From Pohlia nutans (lineage: Eukaryota > Streptophyta > Bryopsida > Bryales > Mniaceae): 64,000 nt of DNA. The notes beneath the pieces were generated by a model. That model was not told the origin of the DNA. It was given only the letters and a program-made list of their open reading frames with translations, and ran no database searches. Position 1 is the first letter of the stretch. The number at the start of each line of letters is the position of its first letter. A program made the translations under genes and the position numbers. Of the stretch, positions 63,833 to 64,000 are shown in pieces. Location: assembly GCA_022496805.1 (NCBI GenBank), contig CM040089.1, forward strand, positions 2,978,501 through 3,042,500. Direction: 5' to 3'.

Positions 63833-64000
63833 TCAGTAGCCTTCCAAGAGGCTGCCTTTTAGTTTCATCCACCTTTATATATGGAGTGACCAGTGATTTG
63901 TAATTGAATGGACTATTGAATCAAATACCGTAAACAATTACAAAACACTGTTGAATTGTAATTGAGTGAGTGCTTTCGATTACTGTTCACCGTGGTTGAT

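Noticed and set aside
1..64000. CRISPR array, bacterial operon or phage
   Set aside because: There is no regularly spaced repeat array, no Shine-Dalgarno-led gene clusters, and the genes are spliced.

Overview
The window looks like nuclear DNA of a land plant, most likely a non-seed plant; a bryophyte or similar lineage is my inference, not proven. The evidence is spliced genes with mostly short GT-AG introns, plant-type gene families (AZG purine permease, SRC2-like C2 protein, plant membrane carrier of the TLC/ADP,ATP-carrier-like family, LRR receptor kinase), and a mobile-element load that is unusual for flowering plants: piggyBac-like TTAA elements, a true Tc1 element and a very large APE-type non-LTR retrotransposon.

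Three genes look intact. An AZG1-like purine/cytokinin permease (+, 41725-44286, 4 coding exons, 583 aa) has a TATA box and a non-coding first exon upstream. A 13-exon membrane carrier (-, 55400-50589, 505 aa) could be assembled exon by exon with every phase matching. An SRC2-like C2-domain protein (-, 62391-61183, 2 exons, 246 aa) has a G-box/ABRE-like site upstream. Between 8.4 and 17.5 kb lies a decayed LRR receptor kinase: LRR exons, glycine loop, HRN instead of HRD, DFG, and several stops. A 1628-bp Tc1 element with TA duplications splits its last kinase exon, and a Stowaway-type MITE interrupts its activation-segment intron.

The middle (about 22.0-34.5 kb, - strand) is one non-LTR retrotransposon. 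ORF1 has RRM-like folds. ORF2 encodes, in order, a 2A-like ribosome-skipping motif, an APE endonuclease, a reverse transcriptase (YADD), RNase H, and a C-terminal zinc-finger plus restriction-like endonuclease-type region. That dual-endonuclease plan recalls the Dualen/RandI clade; the 2A-like motif makes it more unusual. ORF2 is broken by two frameshifts and one stop. A degraded relative lies head-on beside it (21.45-21.91 kb).

The rest is mostly small non-autonomous DNA transposons. At least nine elements, plus two solo ends, have TTAA target sites and CCCCTAAA-type termini (piggyBac-like); three of them sit back to back, sharing TTAA sites (35534-37209). There are also Tourist/Harbinger-like MITEs (one nested in another), CACTA-type mini-elements, Stowaway and other TA-flanked MITEs, a foldback family with two copies, and a 1.48-kb imperfect palindrome. 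No CRISPR array, bacterial operon, rRNA or convincing tRNA gene is present.
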